From positions 310,001 through 374,000 of the forward strand of contig CAVTCF010000003.1 of the NCBI GenBank assembly GCA_963733265.1: a stretch of 64,000 nucleotides of DNA, given 5' to 3'. The first letter of the stretch is position 1. Each line of letters begins with the position of its first letter. Source of the stretch: PALSA-1006 sp963733265. Its GTDB lineage: Bacteria > Pseudomonadota > Gammaproteobacteria > Burkholderiales > Gallionellaceae. This document shows positions 56,028-64,000 of the stretch, in pieces. Position numbers and translations under genes: made by a program. The notes under the pieces were generated by a model. That model saw only the letters and a list, made by a program, of their open reading frames with translations, was not told the origin of the DNA and ran no database searches.

Positions 56028-56671
56028 ACACAGCCGAACAAAACTTCCGCTTGGTGCAAGAGATCGATGCCAGCCGCAGATTTCTTCTCATGGCTTATCA
56101 GCAAAATCCGAAGTTGCTGGAACGTGCCGATGCACGAACCAAGCAGATGTTTGAGGTAGATGTGTCGCGCGCAACCGATGAAGTGAGTTCTGTAGAAATG
56201 TCAAAGCAACGCGGCGTCAGCATGATCGAACTCATCATGTTCATCGTGATCGTCAGCGCCGCGATGGTGGGGATTTTATCGGTGATGAATGTAACCACGG
56301 CGCATAGTGCCGATCCGCTCCTCCACAAACAGGCCATCGCCATTGCGGAATCTCTTTTGGAAGAAATCGAGTTGCAGGACTTTATTGATCAGAATACCTT
56401 GCAAACAACTTGTTCTACGGTGCTAACGAAGGATCGCTCTGCGGGCTATCACACCGTATCCTGTTATGACAAATTTTCTACAACCACTGGTTTCACCAAT
56501 AACTTATTGGGCTTGTCAGGAACGTATACTGCCAATGTTTCAATCGATAGTACTGCTTCTCCGCTTGGAACGATAGCAGCAGGCTATACGGGCGCGGTGC
56601 GTATCACCGTAACCGTGACCGACCCGCAAGGAAATCAAATTGCAATAGACGGCTACAGGACAAAATACTGA
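56024..56671 (+). CDS. mshD: MshD-like prepilin, open frame fused to a nucleotidyltransferase partner
   Basis: The 215-residue frame has two unlike parts. Residues 1-58 (MNTAEQNFRLVQEIDASRRF, ADARTKQMFEVD) look like the small partner protein encoded after AbiEii-type nucleotidyltransferases. From residue 59 (ATG 56198) MSKQRG/VSMIELIMFIVIVSAAM is a complete type III-leader prepilin with GILSVMNVTTAHSADPLL, typical of MshD. The natural mshD start is probably 56198. If translation runs from 56024, the pilin has a 64-residue leader. The module seems to have joined mshD in frame. Confidence 0.78.
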   Translation: MNTAEQNFRLVQEIDASRRFLLMAYQQNPKLLERADARTKQMFEVDVSRATDEVSSVEMSKQRGVSMIELIMFIVIVSAAMVGILSVMNVTTAHSADPLLHKQAIAIAESLLEEIELQDFIDQNTLQTTCSTVLTKDRSAGYHTVSCYDKFSTTTGFTNNLLGLSGTYTANVSIDSTASPLGTIAAGYTGAVRITVTVTDPQGNQIAIDGYRTKY

Positions 56672-57618
56672 TGCTTATTCTGCGCAACTCACAGTCCGGC
56701 TTTACGCTTGTGGAAATGATCATGGTGATTGTGATTACCGGCATCATTGGCGGAATGGTGGCGATATTTATTCAAGCGCCCGTGCAAGGCTATATCAATA
56801 GTGAGAACCGGGCCGAACTTACAGATATAGCCGATACTGCTATGAGGCGAATGGCGCGTGATGTGCGAACGGCGGTGCCGAACAGTGTGCGTGCCGCATG
56901 TGGTACGACTCCGTGTGTGGAATTTCTACCGACCAAGGATGGCGGGCGCTATCGTGCCAGTGCTAAATCAAGCGGGGCATCCGCTGGTTGTGGTAGTTAC
57001 GCACTTGATATTTTAGACTTTACTGCACCGGATACCTGTTTCGAGATATTGGGTACGCCGATTACCTTTGCCAAAAATGACCAGATCGTTGTGGGCAGTA
57101 CGCAGTCTAATGGCAATCCGCCTTATCAAGACCCTACGTCCGCCGCATGCGGTATTCCCGCTTCTACGACTTGTATTCGGCGCTCGATCAATATTGCTAC
57201 AGGTGTCGGGACAATGAACGTGGTGAAGGTGACATCCGGCTTCACATTGCCTGCTTTCTCAGAGCTTGATACTCCACTGTATGATTCGCAACGTTTCGAT
57301 GTGGTGGATGGCACGCAGCAGGCAGTGACATATGCTTGCGTAGGTGGAAGTGTCGATGCTAACGGTAATGGCCTGGGGCAGCTCATGCGCTACTGGAGCT
57401 ATGGCTATCAAGCATCTCAACAAACACCGGCAGCCATTTCGGCGATGTCTACTCATTCGCAAGCTATCCTCGCCGATAAAGTTGATTGCAATAACAGCAG
57501 CATTGTTTACAACACCGCCAACCAGCGCTATGGATTGTTGACAGTGCTACTGACACTGACTAGCAATGGTGAGAGCGTGTCCCTGTATAACGAAATTCAT
57601 GTAAATAACTCGCCATGA
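56671..57618 (+). CDS. mshO: Minor prepilin MshO-like
   Basis: 315 residues with leader QSG/FTLVEMIMVIVITGIIGGM, followed by AIFIQAPVQGYINSENRAEL, the MshO pattern. Several Cys (CGTTPC, GCGSY, DTCFE, ACGIP, TTCIRR, VTYACVG) suggest a disulfide-rich globular head. Shares one base with mshD and four with mshP. Confidence 0.85.
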   Translation: MLILRNSQSGFTLVEMIMVIVITGIIGGMVAIFIQAPVQGYINSENRAELTDIADTAMRRMARDVRTAVPNSVRAACGTTPCVEFLPTKDGGRYRASAKSSGASAGCGSYALDILDFTAPDTCFEILGTPITFAKNDQIVVGSTQSNGNPPYQDPTSAACGIPASTTCIRRSINIATGVGTMNVVKVTSGFTLPAFSELDTPLYDSQRFDVVDGTQQAVTYACVGGSVDANGNGLGQLMRYWSYGYQASQQTPAAISAMSTHSQAILADKVDCNNSSIVYNTANQRYGLLTVLLTLTSNGESVSLYNEIHVNNSP

Positions 57619-58052
57619 GAAAACTTCAGCACGGTTTTAGTATTGTTACAGCCATCTTTTTGTTGGTGGTGCTGGCACTCTTGGGGGCTGCGATGGTGAT
57701 GTTTTCAACCTCACAAAGTCAAAGTTCGGCGATGGATATAATGGGTTCGCGGGCCTATCAGGCGGCACGAGCGGGGATTGAGTGGGCTGCCTATCAAATA
57801 ATTAATAACCAAAACCCTGCAAACGCCGCAACTTGCGCTCAAACTTTTCCCCAGGGGACATTGGGAGGAACCCTTGCACCGTTCACTGTCACGGTGACAT
57901 GTCCCACTCCCGTCCCGGGTGATTCAATTAATTTCGTTTACTCTGTTACCTCTGTGGCTTGCAATGCCCCTAGCGCAGCAGGGGCATGCCCCGGGACTCC
58001 CTCTAATTCCAGTTACGTCGAACGTTCGATCACTGCGAAGTTTGGTAAGTGA
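57615..58052 (+). CDS. mshP: MSHA biogenesis protein MshP
   Basis: 145 residues. Leader LQHG/FSIVTAIFLLVVLALLGAAM lacks the Glu at +5, as MshP/PilX-type proteins often do; the segment SRAYQAARAGIEWAAYQI is typical of PilX/MshP. Overlaps mshO by 4 bases. Confidence 0.85.
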   Translation: MRKLQHGFSIVTAIFLLVVLALLGAAMVMFSTSQSQSSAMDIMGSRAYQAARAGIEWAAYQIINNQNPANAATCAQTFPQGTLGGTLAPFTVTVTCPTPVPGDSINFVYSVTSVACNAPSAAGACPGTPSNSSYVERSITAKFGK

Positions 58053-58158
58053 GTGTTGCATTATTATGCTACAAGCTACAAATACAATTAAAATATGAGT
58101 GAAAGACATAGCGCGAGCAAATAAGCGAGTAGGCTCATTTAAGCAAACTGGAGGAATT

Positions 58159-61100
58159 GTGATTCCTGAAAACAACCCGAAAATAAATATTTTGTGGCGA
58201 CTTTTCATGGTCGTTGCTATTTTGTTTTCATTTACAGGAATAGCTCAGGCGAATGCCAGCATAACAACTGCCACCGGTGGCAATTCAGTTGCCTCTAACA
58301 CAGCACCGGGATGTATGGCTGCCGGCACATGGACTTCGTTGACTGGCCCGATATTGACTGAGGGGGCTGCGGGCGATATTCATACAGGGACTATCGTTCT
58401 CAGTGCTCCTGCAGGATTCCAGTTCAACTCGGCAGCCTCAGTCACTATTCTGATTTCCGGGAGCAATACTTCTTCTAGGAATATTAATGGAGTGGCAAAT
58501 GGTACGTCTGTGGCGGTTTCTTCAATTACCGCAACAGCAATTACATTTACCGTTACGTCAGTAAGTTTGAGGACGAATACGCTTACCTGGCAGGGTATTC
58601 AAGTGCAGCCAACTGCCTCAACGCCATTGGCGAGCGGCAATATTACGAATACAGGAACTGCCACCATCACAGGGTTAACTTCGTCATCAAACTACGGAAC
58701 GCTCAAAGAGGTAACTTCGTCGCCAGCTTGTACTTCGGCACCCTCTGTCACGACTAATGCGGTTTCAAGTATCTCATCTTCGGGGGCAACACTGAACGGA
58801 ACCGTAAGTAGTAACGGACTATCTTCCACGGTTAGTTTTAATTACGGTACTACTACAAGCTACGGTTCAAGCGTGCCCGACACCCCAATTTCACTCGCTG
58901 GCTCAGCAAGCAATACTGCTGTTTCCGCAGCGATTACGGGGCTATCGTGCGGCACCACTTACCATTATCAAGTTACCGCAACCAATAGTGCGGGTACGTC
59001 TAACGGCAGCGATATGACCTTTCAAACATCGAACTGCCCTCTATCGTGTACTCAACCTTCCAACACGCCGCCAAGTTTAACGCTGACCTGTCAGTGCGAC
59101 ACCTTCGCACGCACCACGCTCAATCCATCGACCATTTTCAACTCGAATTGGACTGTCTCTACTAGTGATGCCACCGGGATATTGCCCAGCATCGTGAATT
59201 CAGGCTATTTGCGCCTGACCAACAATACCGCGAGCAATGCCAAAGCGGCGACGGTGCCGGGGATTTTTCCCGCTGCAGGCAACTATATTTCAGTCGAGTT
59301 TGTCCATTATGCCTACAACGGCAGCGGTGCAGACGGTATAGCCGTGATTTTGTCTGACTACGCAGTCCCGGCCGTGCCGGGTGCCTTCGGCGGGTCGCTG
59401 GGGTATGCGCAAAAATCCAATCCCGGCTCAGACTGTACCACTACAGGTGGCTGCCCTGGCTTCACAGGTGGCTGGCTGGGCGTGGCACTGGACGAATATG
59501 GCAATTACCAGAATCCGACCGAGGGAAGAATTGGTGGTCCAGGAGCCGTTTCTCAGTCTGTTGGCTTGCGAGGCTCTGGTTCTGGGATGAATGGTTACCA
59601 ATATTTGGCAGGTACTTCCAGTCTTACTCCGCAAGTTGATAATGCAGGATCCACATCGCCTTTACCGGGTTACTATTATCAAGTGATCGTTGATGCTCGC
59701 AAAGAACCTTCCAGCACCTCTGTTTCGGTCAACCGCGATACAACCGGCACAGGGAATAGTTACACTTCGCTGATTAATCTACCGAATATTTATACTGCTG
59801 CCACCACCAACGGCTTCACCCAGTCGGCTGTGCCGAATAACTGGCAAGTATCATTTACCGGCTCAACCGGTGGAGCTAACAATATTCACGAAATCGGTGG
59901 CTTGCGAATTTGTGCGCAATACTTCGTGCCACCCAGCGGTGGGACTGCGGGCAGCTTCAATGCCATTGATTCAGCATACGGAACGCCTCCTTTGGCGGTG
60001 CAGAATTATTTGACCGGTCATATTTATACCAAGCTGGTTGGAACCCCGTTCAACCTGAGTGTAGCCGCGCTATCCAATAGCCAGATACTCACTACTTACG
60101 CAATTACCGGTGCCAAAACCGTCACGGTGAAACTGGTCGACAATAGCGATAGCTTATCTGGCTCTACCGATTGCTCGCTCTCGTGCACTGCGGCATGTCT
60201 GAGTAAAACCGCCATAACCGGAGGAACTAATACGATATCATTTGTCAATGGCGCCAGCGATAAGGGGCAGAAACAGTCACCCAGCTTTACGATTAATTCG
60301 GCATACCAAAAATTGGTGGCGATTATCAGCGATGGCACATCCAGCGCGTGCTCCACAGATTCGTTCTCGGTACGCCCCTTGAGTATCGCTTCTGTCACTT
60401 CCAGTAATGCGACCAATACGGGAACTTCAGGCACACCTATTTTTAAAGCGGGAAGCGACACCTTCTCTTTGACTGCCACGACTACAGGCGTGAACGGTAG
60501 CCCAAGCCTGTATACCGGTGTCATGAAAATAAATAACTCAATACCGATAACTTCTATATCTCTGACGGCAGCTAGCTCTCCAACGTATACTGGAATTGTG
60601 TCACCACGCACTTTTCCGGCCGCGATTTCGGGTACACCATCGTCCACCGCCACAGGCACGGGCACTACTGGATTTACTTATAGCGAAGTGGGAGGCTTTA
60701 CCTTGCCAGTGAACAGCGTTTATGAGGGAGTGGTTTCGACGGTTGATTGTGTCAGCATGACGACAACAGCGTGTGATGCCGTTAAAGCCAGCACTTGGAC
60801 AGGCGTTGACAGCATCAGCACCAAGGGAGACTGTGTTGCTGATAGCTTCTCAAATACCATCTCTGCTGCCGGACTGTATGGCTGCAACTTCGGCAATGCG
60901 AGCGCAAGTACTTTTGGACGTTTTGTTCCAGATCATTTTGATACGGTTATCACTCAGGCATCAGGCGTGCCTATGGCCTGCCCCCCGGTCGGCATGACTT
61001 GTCCTTTGACATATAACGGATTTGTCTATTCCAGCGAACCGTTTACCGCCAATATTTATGCGCGCAATGCGGCAGGAACGACCACGCAGAATTACGATAC

Positions 61101-61791
61101 ATCTACCGGGTTTTCCAGGGCTGTGACGTTGACTGCATGGGATGCTTTGGGCAGTGTAGTGACTCAGAATCCAAATGGCAGTTCCACAGCGCTGGCAAAC
61201 AGCTCAATTCTGGCGGCTGCTTTTTCAACAGGAATAGCAGCCTTGAACACTGCCTCGACAGAGCCAAGCTACACTTTCACAACGGTTCCAACTGTGCCAA
61301 CTAGCATCTACATTCGTGCGAACGAAACTTACAGTGATAATGTTAAGGGTGATGGAGTGACCTCGCTCCGCAGCACGCCATCCGCATCTATTGAAGGAGG
61401 CGTAGCAGTGGCAAGCGGGCAACTCAAAGTTTCCAATGCCTACGGCTCAGAGTTGTTGCCACTGACTTTGACTGCGACGGCACAGTTTTATAATTCATCG
61501 AGTGTTTGGACTACCAGCACGACGGATAGTGTGACGAGTCTCACGTTTCCCGCAACATATTCTGTTTTAACAAGTGGTGGAACGACCAATGTAACGAAGA
61601 GTCCTTCGACAGGTATATTGTCCAGTGGCGTGTTAACCATCAATCTGTCCAAGCCAACGATTGGCGCCGGAACTGCAACAGTGGCGCCAACAGGTGTTGT
61701 ACCCAGTTATTTGCCTTTGACACCGGGTGTAGCTACCTTTGGTATTTACAAGGGCAACAATTCTATAATTTATATGCGCGAGAACTATTGA
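58159..61791 (+). CDS. mshQ: Large MSHA-locus exoprotein with Fn3-like and lectin-like domains (MshQ/DUF6701)
   Basis: 1210 residues from GTG 58159, which has GGAGG just upstream; the frame is open to 58099. Signal peptide core VVAILFSFTGIAQA. A Fn3-like unit lies at about 195-290 (ATLNGTVSSNGLSSTVSFNYG, GLSCGTTYHYQVTATN). An L-type lectin-like domain follows at about 310-590 (SVEFVHYAYNGSGADGIAVI, GWLGVALDEYGNYQNP, VPNNWQVSFTGSTGG). The C-terminal ~600 residues match the DUF6701 region of MshQ (FVPDHFDTVITQA, LSKPTIGAGTATV). It is probably surface-exposed and may be the adhesin of the pilus. Confidence 0.87.
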   Translation: MIPENNPKINILWRLFMVVAILFSFTGIAQANASITTATGGNSVASNTAPGCMAAGTWTSLTGPILTEGAAGDIHTGTIVLSAPAGFQFNSAASVTILISGSNTSSRNINGVANGTSVAVSSITATAITFTVTSVSLRTNTLTWQGIQVQPTASTPLASGNITNTGTATITGLTSSSNYGTLKEVTSSPACTSAPSVTTNAVSSISSSGATLNGTVSSNGLSSTVSFNYGTTTSYGSSVPDTPISLAGSASNTAVSAAITGLSCGTTYHYQVTATNSAGTSNGSDMTFQTSNCPLSCTQPSNTPPSLTLTCQCDTFARTTLNPSTIFNSNWTVSTSDATGILPSIVNSGYLRLTNNTASNAKAATVPGIFPAAGNYISVEFVHYAYNGSGADGIAVILSDYAVPAVPGAFGGSLGYAQKSNPGSDCTTTGGCPGFTGGWLGVALDEYGNYQNPTEGRIGGPGAVSQSVGLRGSGSGMNGYQYLAGTSSLTPQVDNAGSTSPLPGYYYQVIVDARKEPSSTSVSVNRDTTGTGNSYTSLINLPNIYTAATTNGFTQSAVPNNWQVSFTGSTGGANNIHEIGGLRICAQYFVPPSGGTAGSFNAIDSAYGTPPLAVQNYLTGHIYTKLVGTPFNLSVAALSNSQILTTYAITGAKTVTVKLVDNSDSLSGSTDCSLSCTAACLSKTAITGGTNTISFVNGASDKGQKQSPSFTINSAYQKLVAIISDGTSSACSTDSFSVRPLSIASVTSSNATNTGTSGTPIFKAGSDTFSLTATTTGVNGSPSLYTGVMKINNSIPITSISLTAASSPTYTGIVSPRTFPAAISGTPSSTATGTGTTGFTYSEVGGFTLPVNSVYEGVVSTVDCVSMTTTACDAVKASTWTGVDSISTKGDCVADSFSNTISAAGLYGCNFGNASASTFGRFVPDHFDTVITQASGVPMACPPVGMTCPLTYNGFVYSSEPFTANIYARNAAGTTTQNYDTSTGFSRAVTLTAWDALGSVVTQNPNGSSTALANSSILAAAFSTGIAALNTASTEPSYTFTTVPTVPTSIYIRANETYSDNVKGDGVTSLRSTPSASIEGGVAVASGQLKVSNAYGSELLPLTLTATAQFYNSSSVWTTSTTDSVTSLTFPATYSVLTSGGTTNVTKSPSTGILSSGVLTINLSKPTIGAGTATVAPTGVVPSYLPLTPGVATFGIYKGNNSIIYMRENY

Positions 61792-61804
61792 GTCTCAACA
61801 ATCC

Positions 61805-62794
61805 ATGAGATGTTTTTGCTTTTATGCTGCGGGACTGATTTCTAGTTCTTTCATAATTTCCGCTTTTGCTGCGGATACAGTTGCGCCTGCACAGGTTCCT
61901 TCTGTCGAGCAGTCAATGCAACGTTCCACACCCGTCCCTGCTAGCGATGAAGGTAGAAAGTTTGATGTGATGTGGGAATTCGATCCTTACTACTCAAACG
62001 TGGGCGTTAACATTCCGTTGACTAATACGCCGATCCCGACGATCAGATCAACCGACGAATCGGTTATCTACAGCGATTTGATTCAAGGTTCGCTTATTCC
62101 GCGTTACATGGTGCTTGAGGCGAGTATTTATCCGATGCCTTTACTCGGCTCTTATCTTAAGGCTGACCAGCCGCTTGCTTATAAAAGAGGGCAATTCGGA
62201 AATTCAAGCGTAAATTTAATTGATTCTGCGACGGCAGGTTTTCAGGAGCCGTGGGCGGTATCGGCTCTCTTTGGCAACATCGCAAAGATTGTGCGACCGG
62301 GAGAAGATCGGGTGGGGAGTAACGTCGGCTATACCGGCTATCTGATCAGCGCGGGCAGCAAGCAAATCAAGGACAATGTGTTTATCGACGACCATTGGCT
62401 GGAAGTCGAATGGAAGATCAAGGGCAAGGTCAATTATCCCGATGAGAAGTTGGCTTGGAGCTTTCGTGTCGGGGGAAAATTCCATGACAATATCAATATC
62501 GCGGATGAAATTTATGTCAATATTTTGCGCGAAAATTTGAATGTCCATTTCCCGTTTTTAAGCTGGATTAGTAATTCATCATTGGATATGAAATTATTTT
62601 TTTCCGAGACCAATGCGCAATTGCTGCGGCAACAATATATAGTTGGAAAAAAATATCCCAAGGTCGGCTGGAAATATGCCCCCACTTTGGATATCGGTGT
62701 AATCTGGACAAGTGCAAATGAATATTCCGGGGTGTTGCGCACCACCACTTTGGACACGGTTACCTTGGTAATTCGGCCTTCGGTAGATTTTTAG
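61805..62794 (+). CDS. Outer-membrane beta-barrel-like exported protein of the pilus locus
   Basis: 329 residues; signal peptide with core AAGLISSSFIISAFAA. The rest is rich in alternating hydrophobic strands (VMWEFDPYYSNVGVNIPL, WLEVEWKIKGKVNY, LAWSFRVGGKFH) and ends in VIRPSVDF with a C-terminal Phe, as outer-membrane barrels do. It follows mshQ by 13 bases and is presumably co-expressed. No named family is recognised. Confidence 0.7.
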   Translation: MRCFCFYAAGLISSSFIISAFAADTVAPAQVPSVEQSMQRSTPVPASDEGRKFDVMWEFDPYYSNVGVNIPLTNTPIPTIRSTDESVIYSDLIQGSLIPRYMVLEASIYPMPLLGSYLKADQPLAYKRGQFGNSSVNLIDSATAGFQEPWAVSALFGNIAKIVRPGEDRVGSNVGYTGYLISAGSKQIKDNVFIDDHWLEVEWKIKGKVNYPDEKLAWSFRVGGKFHDNINIADEIYVNILRENLNVHFPFLSWISNSSLDMKLFFSETNAQLLRQQYIVGKKYPKVGWKYAPTLDIGVIWTSANEYSGVLRTTTLDTVTLVIRPSVDF

Positions 62795-62886
62795 AATAGA
62801 TACAATAGTTGAGCTAAATCCTGTGGTATATTGCATGTCTGATGGCCGCGCCATTTCAAAATTCAACCATTTCAAAGGAGCTTAAT

Positions 62887-63468
62887 ATGGAACACACATT
62901 GCCCGCATTGCCTTTTGCAAAAGATGCACTCGTACCCCATTTGTCTGCCGAGACTTTTGATTACCATTATTCCAAGCATCATCAGGCGTATGTTACCAAC
63001 CTGAATAATCTGATCAAAGGTACCGAATTTGAAAATGCCACGCTGGAAGAGATCATCAAAAAATCCAGCGGCGGGATATACAACAATTCTGCACAAGTAT
63101 GGAATCACACTTTTTTCTGGAATTCACTGAAGCCCAATGGCGGCGGCGCACCGACCGGCACACTGGCGGCTGCCATCATCAAAAAATGGGGCTCAGTGGA
63201 TGACTTCAAAAAGGCATTTCAAGCTTCGGCTGTGGGCAACTTCGGTTCCGGTTGGACATGGCTGGTGAAAAAGCCGGATGGTTCCTTGGATATCGTCAAC
63301 ACAGGTGCGGCCGGTACTCCTTTGACGACAGCCGACAAAGCTTTGTTGACTGTGGACGTGTGGGAACATGCTTACTACATCGACTATCGTAACCAGCGCC
63401 CCAAATTTGTCGAGACTTTCCTGAACAATTTAGTTAACTGGGAATTTGTCGCGAAGAACTTTGCTTAA
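62887..63468 (+). CDS. sodB: Superoxide dismutase [Fe]
   Basis: 193 residues from ATG 62887 with AAGGAG six bases upstream (open frame from 62842). Metal ligands are in ETFDYHYSKHHQAYV (His), QVWNHTFFWNSL (His) and VDVWEHAYYIDYRNQRPK (Asp, His). Gly/Gln pattern AVGNFGSGWTWLV is that of the Fe type. Cytosolic superoxide removal. Confidence 0.96.
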   Translation: MEHTLPALPFAKDALVPHLSAETFDYHYSKHHQAYVTNLNNLIKGTEFENATLEEIIKKSSGGIYNNSAQVWNHTFFWNSLKPNGGGAPTGTLAAAIIKKWGSVDDFKKAFQASAVGNFGSGWTWLVKKPDGSLDIVNTGAAGTPLTTADKALLTVDVWEHAYYIDYRNQRPKFVETFLNNLVNWEFVAKNFA

Positions 63469-63602
63469 TCCGGCTGTGTCTGTTTGGTGAGAATATATCA
63501 GTAACCTGCATAATATATTCGTAACCAAGGCAGACTCTACCTCAAGGTAACCTAAACTAGCACAGAGTCGAACTAACCAGAATTCCACGTAGTATTTAAG
63601 AG

Positions 63603-63631
63603 AGCCCCGTTCAGAAATGAATGGGGCTTTT
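63603..63631 (+). terminator. Intrinsic terminator after sodB
   Basis: AGCCCCGTTC (63603-63612) pairs with GAATGGGGCT (63619-63628) except for one mismatch; TTTTCTAATT follows. A group II intron-like sequence begins only 7 bases later. Confidence 0.8.
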
Positions 63632-63637
63632 CTAATT

Positions 63638-64000
63638 GTGTGCCCGACAGGGCGCACTTACATGGAGGTGAAAGTCTTCTACTCGCCCTGCAAGAGGGGT
63701 CGGTCTCTGCTCATTCCGACAGTTTCTACCACAAAATTGCTTGCTGCAAAGTTGCCGTTGGCGACCGGCCCAAACTGTTAAGGGTTGTCAGATGCCTGCC
63801 CTCAAACACGTAGCCGTGATGATACCTCAACCCTGTGCACTGGCCGGTTCGGTGCAGTCGCCATTCTATCCGCTGAACGGCTCTTGTCCAGCAACATGCG
63901 GTCATACGATTTCAGTTTCGTCTTGCGGCAACAGGTAACAAGTGATTATTGCACGATGGGGGTGAGCAAAACGTGAAATACATGCTCATTTATTCCACCC
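63638..64000 (+). mobile_element. Probable group II intron (class C-like), 5' part
   Basis: Begins with GTGTGCCC (63638-63645) that folds with GGGCGCAC (63650-63657), then TTACATGGAGGTGAAAGTC, the typical 5' end and domain I start of bacterial group II introns. It sits just after a terminator hairpin, the preferred site of class C introns. The remaining 300 bases are GC-rich, structured and without a good gene. GTGAAATACATGCTC at 63973-63987 may be the first part of an intron-encoded reverse transcriptase beyond the edge. RT and 3' end are not in the window. Confidence 0.6.

Noticed and set aside
60096..60665. 189-residue minus-strand frame inside mshQ
   Set aside because: Mirror frame of a Thr/Ser-rich repeat coding region; valine-rich composition follows from reading ACN codons backwards.

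Overview
This is a bacterial chromosome segment, almost certainly from a betaproteobacterium. The 16S/23S/5S rRNA sequences, the rRNA operon with tRNA-Ile(GAT) and tRNA-Ala(TGC) in its spacer, and the gene neighbourhoods (dapA-bamC; gpmI-envC-ctpA-moeB; rhodanese-grxC-secB-gpsA; MSHA pilus genes) all fit. The 16S variant near 21980 and the overall gene content suggest the Nitrosomonadales/Gallionellaceae area. That rank is my inference; no alignment was run.

Layout. 1-2076: the tail of one chemotaxis receptor and a complete second one. 2446-10224: an MdtABC-type RND efflux operon with two pump subunits. 10341-20476: housekeeping genes (aroE, mtgA, a CorA-type transporter with an MgtE-like N-terminus, dapA, bamC, an MBL-fold hydrolase, a RoxA-like cupin oxygenase, bcp, slyD, a glycosyltransferase). 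20594-26376: tRNA-fMet and a complete rRNA operon with promoter, boxA sites and terminator. 26390-36320: an accessory island with toxin-antitoxin modules, a SNF2/SWIM helicase, broken genes and short repeats. 36334-47263: core genes again. 47382-62794: an MSHA-type type IV pilus locus (mshE, mshG, prepilins, mshC/D/O/P/Q) with a methyltransferase and an O-GlcNAc-transferase-like enzyme between mshA and mshC, pointing to a modified pilin. An oligosaccharyltransferase of the PglL type lies at 42245, about 5 kb upstream of mshE. 62887-64000: sodB, its terminator, and what looks like the 5' end of a group II intron running off the window.

The most unusual feature is in the island. At least four short segments matching one small part of 23S rRNA (window positions about 24995-25125, the universally conserved core that contains the I-CeuI homing-endonuclease target) recur at 29071, 30150, 30925 and 36226, all in the same orientation as the rRNA operon. 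Each lies at the 3' end of a gene: 5 bases after the hepT-like stop, overlapping the vapC stop, about 10 bases beyond the helicase stop, and about 24 bases beyond the moeB stop. Two of them end at the same 23S position and continue into the same non-rRNA sequence, so they look like copies of one composite unit rather than independent debris. One is split by a 144-bp palindromic MITE-like insert. A 30-bp copy of the 5S 3' end with its own terminator-like hairpin lies just downstream of the real 5S gene. My inference is that rRNA-core-derived sequences mark the borders of accessory cassettes here, by recombination or by an endonuclease/retro-mobile mechanism. No recombinase is visible in the window, so the mechanism is open.
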